From: Campylorhamphus procurvoides
Lineage: Eukaryota; Chordata; Aves; Passeriformes; Dendrocolaptidae
Assembly (NCBI GenBank): GCA_013396655.1
Contig: WBMV01000443.1
Coordinates: 187,871-251,870 of the forward strand
DNA length: 64,000 nucleotides
Direction: 5' to 3'
Shown: one piece after another, positions 23,861 to 36,140 of the stretch
How the letters are laid out: every line of letters starts with the position of its first letter
Numbering within the stretch: position 1 is the first letter of the stretch
The notes under the pieces: model-generated
The model's input: only the letters and a program-made list of their open reading frames with translations
Told to the model about the DNA's origin: nothing
Database searches by the model: none
Made by a program: the position numbers and the translations under genes

Positions 23861-26800
23861 TTCTCATGGCTTTGTTTTAATGATCTGTTATTTAAAACTG
23901 AAAGATGTTGGAAAATTGTCAGAATACTTGAAAACAGCTAGTGAAGTTACATTTAATGGATCATATAATTTTAATTCATTTTCTATTTTGATTTTTATTG
24001 AGACAGCTCAGCCCAATAAGAAGAAAAGTGCATTTTGCCTTCCCCTTTCAGCTTAAATTTGTGGTGAGAAACACAATGTTTAAATTCTTAGTTTGGAATA
24101 ACTCTGCCTGAACAAATAATAAAACAGAAGAACAGACAACTGTCAGATAAAGACCTTGGAGCATCTTGCGAAGAATATTTGAAAGATCAAAACATTACAG
24201 GTCTCTCACCAATGCTGGGAATTGAAAAGTAAACAGAATTAGCTAAGGATCTGGCTGAAAGAAAACAAATTCTAAGGAAAAAAAAAGTCCTTCCAAATAT
24301 ATTGTTCTCTTTCCAGTGTTATGCTAAGCCAAAAATTACACTGGTGCTGAACAAGTACTTTCTACCAGTGCAAATCCAAAGAATTTCAGCAAGAATGAAG
24401 GAGAGCTTTTATGTTCAAAGCATCATTACTAGCAAAAGGCTTCAGAGCACTTTCCATTTTTAATTACTTCAACAGCAAGCACAGCAACAAAGGATAAGTT
24501 TGAGCTATCTTGCATGGCTTATGAAATGTCAAAACCTGATAACTGATATAATAGATGGTGCCTATATGGCTGAAAAGCCTAAGGAAGCAATCCTTTATTC
24601 CAGAGATTTCAGATTAAATCCCATAGAGTTGGAAACTGAGTGAAAATTGCAATGTAATGGATTTTCAGCCTGAAATGAGTTGGTTTGCAGTTAAGATCCT
24701 CTTGGAGATACGACCAAAGATTTGAATCAACATGATAGTTGCCTGTCCTTATGGAGGCAGACTAGATGACTGCTTAAGATTAGATATATAACTTTTAGGT
24801 GGCTGGGATATGAGATAAATCCCACCCTCCCTTGCCTCTTTCTTCATCTTCTGCACTGAGCACCATCCATCTTTACAACAGCACATTGGAGGTACCAAGC
24901 AGAAATACTTTATAAGCTCAGTTGGCAGACACGGGCAGGGGAACTTCCAGTGTTACTAAAACATTAGATGATGTTGAATGTTCTGTCAGAGTTTGATCTT
25001 CTTCCTCTTCATCCACCATCCTAGCCATTTATGCCCACTGAATTTTACACTGACTTTCACTAGTCTAGGGAAACCCACACTAGGTCTGCACTTCCAGCAA
25101 TTTGACACCTCAAGGTAGTTCTGCCTGAAGGAAAGAAGAGTTTTCAGGTCTAGATTTAATCATGATGATGTGGGAGAAGAGTATAGGATCACGGGTTTTA
25201 CTTGGACATTCACATTAACTATCGTAGCTTCATAGAACACTTTCAGAAAGCAGGTACTTTTTAGACAGGAAGGCAAAGACCATGTCTCCAGGAAAATGTC
25301 AGACTGGCTAGGTGGCATATGAATGAGGAAAATCATCATGTTGTTGCAGAAGCCAGACATTTAAAGAGCCAAGAACTGTGTTAGTCTCATGCTCTGGCAT
25401 GTCTTAAACAGCAAATTAGCTATAATTTGGTGATTCCATTACTCAGCAGCTTAAACTTTCTCTGTTTGTGGTAATATGGGTGGGAAAATAAGCTTTAAAT
25501 AATGAGGGGCTATGAATCAAGATCCTCTAGCACACAAACATAACCCATCATGGTGTTCCCTCACGGGAGAAGAGATCAAGCAATATTTTGTTGCTGGAGT
25601 GGGTGGAGAAAACAGTTCTGTTGGAGGATCAGCCCCATCTGCCCTTGATCCAAAATGCTTATACAGCTGGACTTGCATGATTTCTGCAGCTTCCCAAGTG
25701 AATTGCAGCCTTGTACTCACTTCAGAGCCATCTATTACTCCCCACTGAGTATGTACCTACCTAAAAATCCATAACTGGTCTCGCATCGAATCAATGCTCA
25801 CAGTCAACTTGTATCTAAACAAATTGAATAAAGCTAAGAGCTCTGTAGATCCTCTTATTTATCCCATGACAAGCAGAGAGACTCCCAGTTCTTCTGCTCC
25901 TGACACCTTTGTCAATAAAATCTGCAGACTGCACAATATAAAGTTGTATTATAATTCATCTCCTTGACAATAACAGAACCTTTGAACAGAAATGCTTTAT
26001 GTGGTTATTGCAAGAACAGTGCTCATGTAGAGGCTGTATCAGTAAAGTGCAAAAATATTTTTTCCCGTTCTACAGTCACATTTCAAGCAATTTTTTGACG
26101 TAATGAAAAAAGATCGGATTTGATTTTAAAGAAGAATTTCTATTTGACTGGCAATTAGATAATAAGTAAGAATCAAAGGACTTATTAGATCATATATTCC
26201 ACTCTCCTTCCATTACAGGATTGTTTTTCAGACCTGAGGGCTAATTTCATTATTTCAAAAGGGCAAAATACAAGACTCACAGAAAATAATGTAACTGCTG
26301 CAGTATTTCCCTTCAAAAGACATTTTTAGGCAGTACTCACAAAACTAATGGCAAATAAACTGCAACTGGAAATTATGGCAACTGTATATCTATTTGATTG
26401 AGTTGGAGGTGATATCAACTAACCTAACTGCCCTAATTTATGAGGATGTCATATGAGATGTTTTAAAAGTCATGCCCCAAATTTTTACTATATACATAAT
26501 TTATTTTAAATTTACAGTTACAACTAAACTGTTTCAGTCTGTTATGTAAATAATTTGCCAGGTTTTAAAATAAAAGATAGGATTTACAAAGCCAAGCAGA
26601 GCACTTACTTATGATGTTTCATTCATTTTAGTAGATTATATGTGGATTACATGCTTAAGCACTAATTTCAAATAATTTAGTCGAAGAGAAGGAACCCAAA
26701 GTTGAATTAGACAACCAGTCTTACTATTCTTTTCGTTTGTCTCTGCGAAGAAGGCAACTGATTGTTTTGTTTCAAATTTGACCTTGAATTATTGCCTTTA

Positions 26801-27546
26801 ATATAATTGAAACAAAACTGAATATGAAGAAACCATTTTTTCAATATAATTTTAGGTAGCAGGACAGAGTTCTCCATCTCCAGTTTAAAACTTGGCTAAA
26901 AATCTGGGAAAATGACAAAATGCCTGGGAGTTAATAGTACTGACATTGATATAGTGGCATGATAGTTTGCTTGTCAGTACTACTCAGCCAAGGACACTGT
27001 GCAGTTTTACCAAAATTAAATTAACCAGATAAATAATGTTTCCTCATTTTACAGATAGGTGAGGAACCCTTTGAAGTGTTAGGCAACTTGACTGTTTTCT
27101 ATAACTGCTTGGAAAAATGGAAAAAAAATATTTATTAGCTTACAACTGCTCAGGGTTTTTAAAGTGCTCAATATCTGCATTAGTGGAGGGGCTGAGATTT
27201 GTAGATTGTTCGTACCCTGTCGGTACAGCAAAGCTATTTGCACATGGCATAAAATATGCAACAAAGCCACTGCACAGTAGTGGTTTTTGTGTTTCAGTGG
27301 GACCAGCCTGTGCTTCAAATGTGTCATTATCCTTCATAAGGAAGTTTCGTTCTACTCTTGAATCAGTTCACATTGTTAATGTGATCATCAACCAGTTCAG
27401 AAGGATATACAGGCAGCTGCAAGGAATCCAATTAACATTTGACTACAGAAGAAATTGCAATCTACTGTACTATTTAATCTGTCAGTGAAGGTCTGGATTA
27501 GAAATGGCTTCACTATTTCTCTGTAGCTTTTCCTCTGATTTAATGT
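23861..27546. other. Intronic sequence without recognised features
   Basis: AT-rich, repeat-poor intron. A short string CCTCATTTTACAGATAGG near 27042 is MIR-like but too short to call. No gene recognised. Confidence 0.55.
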
Positions 27547-27790
27547 AATAGAATCATAGTCATTAGAGGTGGAGAAAAGCTATTAATTTAGCTTGTCCAT
27601 CTAGCATTGCTGCTACTTTTACCCTTTGGATGACCCGAAGAAAACCTCTTCCTCTATCTTTGCTTCCATCAAACACCTGCAGATAGTTATCATCTCTACC
27701 TTTATTCATCATTTACTCAGTAATGTTTCCCTGCAAATCAAAACTTCCGTTATTCTTCCCATGTTACTTTCTCCTTAAACACCATACAGC
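27547..27790 (-). mobile_element. Old CR1 LINE fragment (degraded)
   Basis: Starts AATAGAATCATAGTCATTAG, the reverse complement of a CR1 terminal repeat and 3' end. It continues with GGTGGAGAAAAGCTATTAAT and CTTGTCCATCTAGCATTGCT, then C/T-rich sequence like a reversed CR1 3' UTR. Much more diverged than the other copies; the far boundary is a guess. Confidence 0.6.
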
Positions 27791-30399
27791 ATTCCAGCAT
27801 TATCTCCAGCATGGTAAAGAATGCTCTTACCATCTAGAATAGCTACCTGTATCCTGTCTCAAAACCTATCTGCTGTTTAGTTTGAGGTCACTATTAGAGA
27901 AACAATCCTTAAAAGCCACCCCATGCTATTACTTTTTTCCTAAGAGAAGAAAGAATCATGTAATATCTTGGGATAACTGTTCTCTAATGCATGGAACATA
28001 GGGCTGAAACAGTATGAAGCATAGAGTAGTTTGTAAAGGAGTAGCTTTTTCAAATTAATCTGAATGTTCAGAAGGGACTTTTTTCCTAAACAAATAGAAA
28101 CAACAAATTGTTTGGATCAGAGAGAGTGATTGTGTTGACAGCAGACATATGAATGGTACTGTTTTTACAGATGGACTGGTGAGAATCAAATTGAAACTAT
28201 TGATCTGTATTTGTGTAGGATCCTGCTAAACAGAAAGCTTTGAGGACTTTGCCATTAGCAGCATAGGTCATCTTACCAACTTGGAAAGTCAACACACTCT
28301 GCTCCTATCATACACACTCCTTTGCTTGTGCAACAGAAGATGCCTAGGCTTCAAAAATGCCAAGAGCCCTTCCGCAGAGATGGGAATAATCCCTTTTCAA
28401 TATAATTAAAAGCCTTTCTTCTTCCCTCGGTGGGCACAGGCACAAAAGATAACTCTTTCAAGGCAATACGTCATCGGTCTGGAAAAAACCCTCAAGTTTT
28501 TAACTTGATTAGCTTTGCATCTTCTGTTTAGTGGAGACTGAACACAGACTCAAAGGTGTAGGATGCAACAATAAGTCCTCAGGTCTCAAATTGATTACTG
28601 TCTTTGGAAGAGCATAGAGGGAAGCACAGATCTTGCTAAAGGAAGGCAGTTCTGGGTCTTCTCTTTACGGAGCCTGTGTTGCAAGTTCTCATTAGTGCCC
28701 AATCTCCTTGGGAATCTGAGCGGGTGGAAGCAAGAAAAGAACTTAGCATCATGGATGCTGGTGGGACTGGGGCCACCACCAGCCTGGCCCTCTGGGAGCA
28801 TGTAATTGTAGCCAGTGAGAACTAGGAGAGTGCAGCAAGTGTGAAAAAAAAAACTTTCACTAGTGTGCTTTTTTTTCTCTTTTTCTTTTTTTTTTTTAAT
28901 TTTTTTTTGTTTTCCTTAAGTATATAATTCATGAAATTCATTTGTTGTAACAGGAAAGATGGTTTTATCAGCTGAAACATATTTCTTTCTTGTTTGCTTT
29001 GATATTATCATACTTATGTAGAGGATCACGTTTCAATATGACATCCATGGACTGATCCTAGATAAGGACAAAGTATTTCAACCTTCGTAATCAGATTCCC
29101 CCATACACAGAGTAACATTTTCCTTGTCAAGGAAAAGAAAAGTAATTGAGGTATCTGATTTCAAAACTTGCAAATATATCCCATTTGACTTCAAGTCACT
29201 AGGAAGAAGAATGTGTTAACCTTAGCCAAACTTTGGATCAAATTATTTCAATGCTGTGCTTTTATTTTCTGATGCTCTTATCTAGGAATGCTGTAAGGTG
29301 CACTGAAGCACTTTTTTCTTCATGTGTAGATTATTCTTATTAATTTTTTACAGTTTGAGATGAAGGGTAAAAAAGCCTATAACTATAACATCTCATGTAT
29401 TGAAAAAACAAATGTTTAAGAAATTAATTAACTTAAACAAATAAAGTGAAGTCCAAGTTTATCTATTTTTTTTTTAAATTGGGAAAAAAAGTCATAAATC
29501 TTCAGTCTAGAAAAAATGAATTTCAGGAACACAGCAATAGTCTGTTGCAGCTACATTCATAGTTCTCTGTTGTTGTCAACAGAGTTGTATTGCCATAAAG
29601 GTCAGCAAAATACAGAGGAGCACTTATCCATACCCCTTCTGGTTTTTACTGCATTTCTGAAGCTGGGATATGATGTCCTTTTTCCGTCTGAGCTCAGCCA
29701 TGTAAAAGACAATTTTTGCCACTGCTGTTTGCTGTAAAGGACAGCTGTAGTGGAGTTGCCAATATATGAATATGCTGAAGATCAGAGGAGATTTGACTCT
29801 CACAGAAAACAGTGCTAAATCTATATTGAAGAGCAGATATGGAAAGGTTTTCATAATGGCTGTGTTCACATATATCATTTAAAGTCTGTGGGTTAAGATA
29901 GCCAGATTCTTGAACATTCATTTATCACCAGTGATAGGGTGCAATGGTGATAAATAAAGTCTACTGCATAGACAGTCTTGAACACACATACTTTAATGGA
30001 GTAAATCCTAGAGCAACGTATAGTATGAAATGGCCTTAAATTAGGAATGAAATAGATTTCAGACCATTTTAAACTGTAAAAGAGATAAAATGAGAGCATA
30101 ATGTGAGTCAGAGTTGGTCCAGTTGCACAGAGAGATAGGCAAAACAGTTTGTGGTCGTTTTGAATACCAGGGGAGAGCTCTCAACAGCCACAAACAATTT
30201 TGTATTCAGAATTGGAAGAAGCTTGTGTAACACCACACTTCCACACATTATATTGCAAATTGTTTTAAAAAAAGCAAACAGCCCTTAACTACAGCATGTT
30301 GCAGAACTCCATTAGAATGCCTTTTTAGCAAGGTTATGAATTTTCAGTAATTGCTGTGGTAATCCATATTTAGTATCTGCAGGATTACTTTTAATCAGC
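27791..30399. other. Intronic sequence with T-rich tract
   Basis: No gene or repeat family recognised. A long T-rich low-complexity stretch lies at 28870-28917. Confidence 0.55.
28870..28917 (+). repeat. T-rich low-complexity tract
   Basis: Runs of T interrupted by single C, A or G. Preceded by A10 and the inverted pair AGTGTGAAA / TTTCACTAG. Confidence 0.85.
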
Positions 30400-30560
30400 T
30401 TTGAGGATATGATTTGACACCGCTCGTTTTATGCTCCAGCATTTAACTGGTTAGGCTGCAAAAAAATTCCATCGTTTGCTGACTTAATTTAAAGCCAATA
30501 ACAGTAAAACTGAGGGTAAGAGGAAGGAGGGAGATTTGGTTACCAGCAAAAGATGAGAAA
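30400..30560. promoter_or_regulatory. Candidate conserved intronic element
   Basis: Repeat-free block with GACACCGCTCGTTTTATGC, TTAACTGGTTAGGCTGC and GCTGACTTAATTTAAAGCC. It has isolated CpGs in AT-rich surroundings and no low-complexity decay, typical of vertebrate conserved non-coding elements. Inference only. Confidence 0.25.
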
Positions 30561-30934
30561 AATGGCCATGTGCTGTTCTAAAAAAGGCACTTATTGGATC
30601 AATAATTGTGGTAATAAAAATTGTTCTGATGTAGAAATTTTCCTCTGTACATCTCAAGGCCTTTGTGCGTTATGAGTCAAGAGTAGCATGCATTCTGCAT
30701 ATTTCTACATAGTTTTTTTTAATGTGGTTCTTAAATAGATCATCTCTGCACGTGTGTGTTGTATATATTATTTAATTGCTGCCACCTTCTTCCTAGATAA
30801 CATATTGCTTTTAATCATGTACTAGGACCAAATCAGTACATTTCTTTTGCTCATGAGATGCCTGATGCCTTTATCAGAGATATTATCTCCAGGGGATATA
30901 TTGGGATTTTGCCTAGACAATGGATATATAGAGG

Positions 30935-31036
30935 TTGCATGGGTTAGTAGTGGACCTTGGAGGGATGGGTTATAGATTGGACTCAATGATCTTAGAGGAC
31001 CTTTCCAACCCTAATGATTCTATAATTCTAGGATCA
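30935..31036 (+). mobile_element. CR1 LINE 3' fragment
   Basis: GGTTGCATGGGTTAGTAGTG, GGACTCAATGATCTTAGAGG and CCTTTCCAACCCTAATGATT lead into the terminal ATTCTATAATTCTAGGAT. Confidence 0.92.
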
Positions 31037-32388
31037 TGTAGTTTCCAACCAAGTCATTTTTATTTTGTGCCTTTGCACTGTGAGTTTTACTGTGCTCCCT
31101 GAGAGGTGAAAATGTGTTAATGTGACTTGGTCACAGCAAGGAAATGTGTACTCAAGGCTTGCTAAACATCAGATCAACAAATCCCAATTAAAACCAGGAA
31201 GAAACTGAGTACTTTCATGATGCTCATTTTTAAATCACAGGTTTGATAAAATACAAGTAGTGCTTCAGTGTATTTACAAATCTACCCAAGATAAATTACT
31301 AAGCATAAATTCAAGTGGCCCCCTCCAAGGCTCTCCTGTGTGTTTAGTCAAAAGGTAATTTCACTAAATTAAGCTGAGCATAATAATGACAAGAAAAGCA
31401 CTGGATGCAATATTGTAAAAAAAAAAAAAAGGTTTTTGTTTTTTTTTTTCTCTCCAACATGGTCAGTAAAATCCATAACAGAGCAAGCATCCACAGTGCT
31501 CTGCAGCCAGACTGCCTCAACCCTTACTTCAAGGTCTAAGAAAAGAGTTCAAAGAATTAGTGCCTGTTTCATGCTATTCTTGTAACAGGATCATCTCCAC
31601 TAGCAACAGGAATGGCAATATTCTCATTTTACAGAGGCTGCTTTGTAGCCATTGGATGGGAACAGCTTTATGATAACTTCAGCAGCCTGGAAGGGGGAAT
31701 GTGAACTTGATTTTTAGCTTAAGGCATCAAGTGCAGCAAGCAATCCTCATGCAGTGCTCTTTGAATTGAAAATTTGTAAGTTCGAGGCAGACTCTGATTT
31801 TAGTTCACAGCCTCTGATTTTTATTAATGTTGTCAGTCTGTCATTGGAGAAGTACAAATGATTTGAAAGATAGATATTCAAGGAGTTCTTGAATGTGACC
31901 TTATCTAAATTTCTTATAATGCTTAGGAAATGTCCTCCAAATTTGAATGTCTCCTTTAATCCACACTGTTCCTGAGGCTCTTTTTCTTTCCCTGAGCCTA
32001 CAAATGGAGAACATAGAGTGTTTTTTTCTGTTCTGCCCCTGAATGTCGATCAAATGACTGAACCAAAGATAACAAATATAGGATTCTGTTGCCTCTCAGA
32101 TGCTCCTGTGGTAGGTGCTAGTAGCGGGTTCTGGGTAAATTCGTAGACCTGATCTTGCTATTCAGGTGAAATTAGTAATGAGTCAGCCATTGATTTCACT
32201 CATGGCTAGATCATGCCTTAAACCAGACAACAAAAATCTTCTAACTTGGCAAAATCCATTGAGAATAAAAAAAGAGAAAAACAAACAGTTGTTCAGTAGC
32301 CAGGACAAGATGACAATTTAAGAGGAATTGGAAGTGTGCTGGATCTTACCTGTGATGCTGGCAAGGCATGGAGTCCTACTACCGCCTC
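31037..32388. other. Intronic sequence without recognised gene
   Basis: Contains an adjacent A14/T-rich hairpin tract (31417-31449). Otherwise nothing recognised. Confidence 0.55.
31417..31449. repeat. A14 followed by T-rich run (self-complementary)
   Basis: A14 at 31417-31430, GG, T5, G, T11. The A and T runs can pair into a short-loop hairpin. Confidence 0.9.
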
Positions 32389-32466
32389 TGCTGTGCCCCT
32401 GCCCTGTTCTCTTCAAGAAGGCAATGCTGCTGTGACCCTGCCCTGTTCTCCTCAAGGACACAATGT
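32389..32466. repeat. 39-bp tandem duplication, two copies
   Basis: Units 32389-32427 and 32428-32466 both begin TGCTGTG and share CCCTGCCCTGTTCTC; roughly 33 of 39 bases agree. The period is a multiple of three, so an antisense open frame across it shows a 13-residue repeat, but that frame has no other sign of coding. Confidence 0.85.
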
Positions 32467-32650
32467 GTGAGCCCATAAGGAGGCACAGCTGGCATTATGA
32501 GGTCCTGTGTGCCAGGAGCGTGTGCTGAAAAGCACATTGCTGGGGACACCTTGGAACACCTGGAGCCCTGGCATGCCCAGTGTTTTTCCCCCTTGGCCAG
32601 CATCATCGAGTTGGGCTGGGGTTGAGCCAAGCTGGCAAGTCTATGTTCAA

Positions 32651-33068
32651 CACAGAATTGTAGAACCATAGGATACCCACATGGATCATCAAAGTCCAGC
32701 TCCTGGCCCTGCACAGGAAACCACAAGAATCCCACCATATGCCTGAGAGCAACATACTACTTGAGCTCTGTCAGCCTTGGTGCTGTGCCCACTGTCCTGG
32801 GAAGCCTGTTCAGTGCCCGACTACCCTCTGGGGGAAGAACCTTCTCCTCATATCCTGCCTAAACTTCCTCTGACACAGCTCCGGTCTTTTTCTCAGGTAC
32901 TGTCACTGGTCACGAGCGAGAAGATATTAGTGCTGCCTCTTTGATTTCTGTCATGAGGAAGCTGTAGATAGCTTCAAGATGTCTCCCCTCAGTGCCCTCT
33001 TTTCCAGGCTGAAGAGACCAAATGACCTCAGTCACTCCTCATGTGACTTCTCTTCTAGACCCTTCACT
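32651..33068 (-). mobile_element. CR1 LINE 3' fragment, antisense
   Basis: Starts CACAGAATTGTAGAACCATAG (reversed terminal repeat), then CTGGCCCTGCACAGGA, AAGCCTGTTCAGTGCCCGAC, CTACCCTCTGGGGGAAGAAC, CTTCTCCTCATATCCTGCC, and GATGTCTCCCCTCAGTGCCC near the far end. This is the CR1 3' region in reverse order, truncated at its original 5' end. Confidence 0.94.
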
Positions 33069-33396
33069 TTTGCATATCTCTCACAGTGCTCTTCTTGCAA
33101 GACCTTGAGGCTTCAGTGAGGGTATGGAGGTCTGCTGGGCCACAGGGGCATGCAGGATGGGGGCTGAAAGCTGCTGAATCCTTGCAGCAGGGCAGAGACT
33201 GCCTGGGAGCCCTCAGCACCATGGCAAAGCAAAGGAAGGTTCCTGAGGTTGCTTGCAAGGCATAGAGTAAGAGCCAGCTGTGCCTGAAGGGACACAGAAG
33301 AAAGAGAGGTCAAAATACATGAATGTGCAGGTAGAGAGGTGAAAGAAAGGTCATATAAGAGACATAAAACCTGAAAGCTGTGAGACCTCAACAGGG
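33069..33396. other. Intronic spacer between two antisense CR1 copies
   Basis: Unique-looking sequence between two CR1 fragments of the same orientation. Small antisense open frames only. Confidence 0.5.
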
Positions 33397-33552
33397 AACC
33401 ATAGGATCATAGAATGGTTTAGGCTTGGAGCAACCTTAAAAACCATCTAGTCCAACCCCTTGCCATGGGCAGGGACATCTTCCACTAGACCAGGTTGCTC
33501 AGAGCCCCAGTCCAACCTTTACCTTGAAAACTACCAAGAATGGGACATCCCA
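33397..33552 (-). mobile_element. CR1 LINE 3' fragment, antisense
   Basis: ACCATAGGATCATAGAATGG, AACCTTAAAAACCATCTAGT, CCAACCCCTTGCCATGGGCA and GGGACATCTTCCACTAGACC are diagnostic of the CR1 3' end reversed. It is better preserved than the copy upstream. Confidence 0.95.
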
Positions 33553-34669
33553 ATGTGGTGTAACCCTACAGTGTGTTAGAGCGGTTCATCTGGGGAAAAC
33601 ATTGAAATGGGAGATGGTAGTCCAGGGAAAGGCACAGAACGCAGTAGGGCTGACACTTTGAAAGGGTCCTCAATGACACACGTGTTGCTGGTGTCACCCA
33701 CCACCCCAGGGGCCATGTCTGAGGTGGCACCCCACAGCTGTACCAGGTGCCAGAGGGTGATGAGGGGGCTCAGGAGGAAGAGCTGTTCACATGGAAGGAA
33801 GAGGCTCTGTGTGGGCAGGCAGCATGGGGTGAATTACAGTGAGGATGAAAGCAGTGAAAAGCATTCGAGACAAAAATGAAACCTTTTAAATGCCTTCAGG
33901 CTTCAACAAGCAACCTAAGCACAAAGCTTCAGGCATGTAAGTGCCATCAGAAAAGGCTATGGGCTGAGTTCCCATTTCCAGCAAGCCCTGTTTTGATAGG
34001 TTTGGCAGTTTGAAACCCTTATAGGGAAAAATGCCTCTTTTATAGTATAAAAAGGGACTTCACGTAAGTAAGAATGGTGTCCAAGTGAACTTGATCTGTG
34101 CTGCTGGATTGGAGCCTTCAGTGCAGGCTGGTCACAGAAATGTCTGTTGCTTGGATTCCACTGCTCATTTTTCTCCAGGAAAACTGTGCATTTTTCGTGC
34201 ACAAGCCTGCATCTTCATTCAGCAACACTGCAGGCCTGTGCTGAGCTATCTCCATTGATCTGGTAAATGAAAGGCCCCTTGCTGGCAGTGAAGCACAAAC
34301 TCTCTGAGCCCTGAAGCAAATTGGAACAAGACAACTCAGACAAGCATTGGCAGTGTCCTGTTATATACACTTGTATGTTTGTAACATAGATGTGTATGTG
34401 TATACAAGTATTTGATCAGAAAACATCCAATATCTACGGTCTCCCTGACCTTGGGGTGTTTTGGGTAAGTTTGTTTTTTTGTTTTTTTAATTTCAAATTA
34501 TTTCAAAAATAGAGAATTGATATGGAGGTAGTACAAATCAAATATATGCATGCCTATGTATAAAAAACCTTTGAAAACCTTGAGAAGTGAATGACATCCT
34601 TAAACACAGACAAGTGGCCAAGAAAAATGTTTGTAAATGGGGCTGAGAAGTGTGCAGAATATAGTTTTT
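33553..34669. other. Intronic sequence without recognised features
   Basis: No gene or repeat family recognised. A short inverted pair ACTTGTAT / ATACAAGT occurs at 34369-34376 and 34402-34409. Confidence 0.55.
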
Positions 34670-34730
34670 CATCAAATCATGGAAATTAGAGATAAAAAAG
34701 ACCTATTAGATCATCCTGGCTATTCCCTCA
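34670..34730 (-). mobile_element. Short old CR1 LINE remnant
   Basis: ATCAAATCATGGAAATTAGA, GATAAAAAAGACCTATTAGA and TCATCCTGGC resemble the reversed end of an older CR1 subfamily, like the copy at 27547. Confidence 0.6.
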
Positions 34731-35689
34731 GCACTGAGGTACTGGAGAGCAGGAAAAGAAACAAACAAAAAAAGAAAAAAGGCATTAAAGCTATGAAATG
34801 TCTGCTATAAAATGTCTGTTTTTGCAGAAATCACAGTGCAAACAGAAGTCCTGCGACAGCCACTGCACATTATGTTGTTTGAGACCAGTCAAAACTGATA
34901 TACAGAAAGAAAAAAGAATTGGAGCTTTCTTTAAAATGCCTTGGGCTTTTCCTTTCTCACATAACAAGTTTTCCATAAACCGTAATGTTAAGACTTTTTT
35001 TATCTTGTTTCCAATGTTGAGTGATTAAAAATAAAAAAGGGAGATAATTACCATGATGCTGACACAGCATTTTATGTATTCAAAGAATTCAGTAATTCTT
35101 GTGGAGACCTTGGGCAATGGGTATGTAAATCTATATTGATGAGTGCTTTACCAGTGCCAATGGATTGACCAAATGGGCTTGCATTGTCTGTGAGGAGGAT
35201 AAACCAGAGGTGATGTGAGTATGAAGGCCAGCTAGTTAGTCAGTGGCCAAAACAGGTTATAGTCAGGAATTTTGTCCAAGTTTTCCTGTGTTTCAAGGTT
35301 GGACAATTTCCCACATAGCTCTTTGGGGAGTAACTGAAGACACCAGCTCTTTGTAGCCACTGAAGCAAAGCAATTCTGTAGGTTGGGCACACCTGTACTG
35401 GCTGCTAAAATCACTGCAGCCTTCCCTAATTAAGATTGGCAAAGTGCTTGGTTCTCGTAATATATCCTTGTAATGGATATAGCATTAAACATTTTGAAGT
35501 GGCAGCTGAAAAGGTTTTAACAGTGTCCACTTTGGATTAAGGGTCTACATTTTCTTGAAGGTCTTTTATTCTTTGGCTAGTTTAGGTTGCTTTTTTTTTT
35601 AAAAAAAATGTTGGCAATGCAACCACTGACTTTTAGAGAGAAGGATGAGGATTTTTTTTGGTAACTGTAATGATTTTATCCCATTTGCC
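34731..35689. other. Intronic sequence without recognised features
   Basis: A/T-rich. Contains T9A8 at about 35592-35608. No gene recognised. Confidence 0.55.
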
Positions 35690-36140
35690 TTCATTTAATT
35701 TGGAAATGGAAAACATATCTTTAATGCTAATTAGGCAGCACATTGCTTAGTCTTCCTGTCCTTGTGTAAATAACAATTAGCAATAATTTAGCAGTTGTAC
35801 ACTCTGGCATCTTCTAAGCCATACCATTGTATACCATTCCAAATTCCTTTGCATTAATTAGGATCATAAGCCAATCAGCACTAATTAAGAAGAAAATAAG
35901 TATAATAACAAGTGAAACAACACTAGTGATTTGTATCTGTTCAGTAGTTCTTTTTCCCTCTGCAGTTTATCAAATAGTTGTAATGCATAGGAACTTATTC
36001 TAATTGAAACTAATTATGAGGTTTCCCCTGCTACTTTGAGCCTCATGTTCAAATCCCACAAAGCTCATTAAATAAGTAACAAAGCTGGAATCTTTAGCAC
36101 ATATTGTAACTTGGTTCACGTTAATTAGCACCATGTTTCG
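35690..36140. promoter_or_regulatory. Candidate homeodomain-rich enhancer
   Basis: Five exact TAATTA sites (35728-35733, 35855-35860, 35882-35887, 36011-36016, 36122-36127) with further ATTAG and CAATTA motifs in about 400 bp of repeat-free DNA. Such clusters are common in vertebrate conserved developmental enhancers. AT-rich DNA produces some by chance, so this is a candidate only. Confidence 0.3.

Noticed and set aside
33607..33879. 90-codon plus-strand frame with basic C-terminus
   Set aside because: No homology recognised and no supporting splice or promoter signals.
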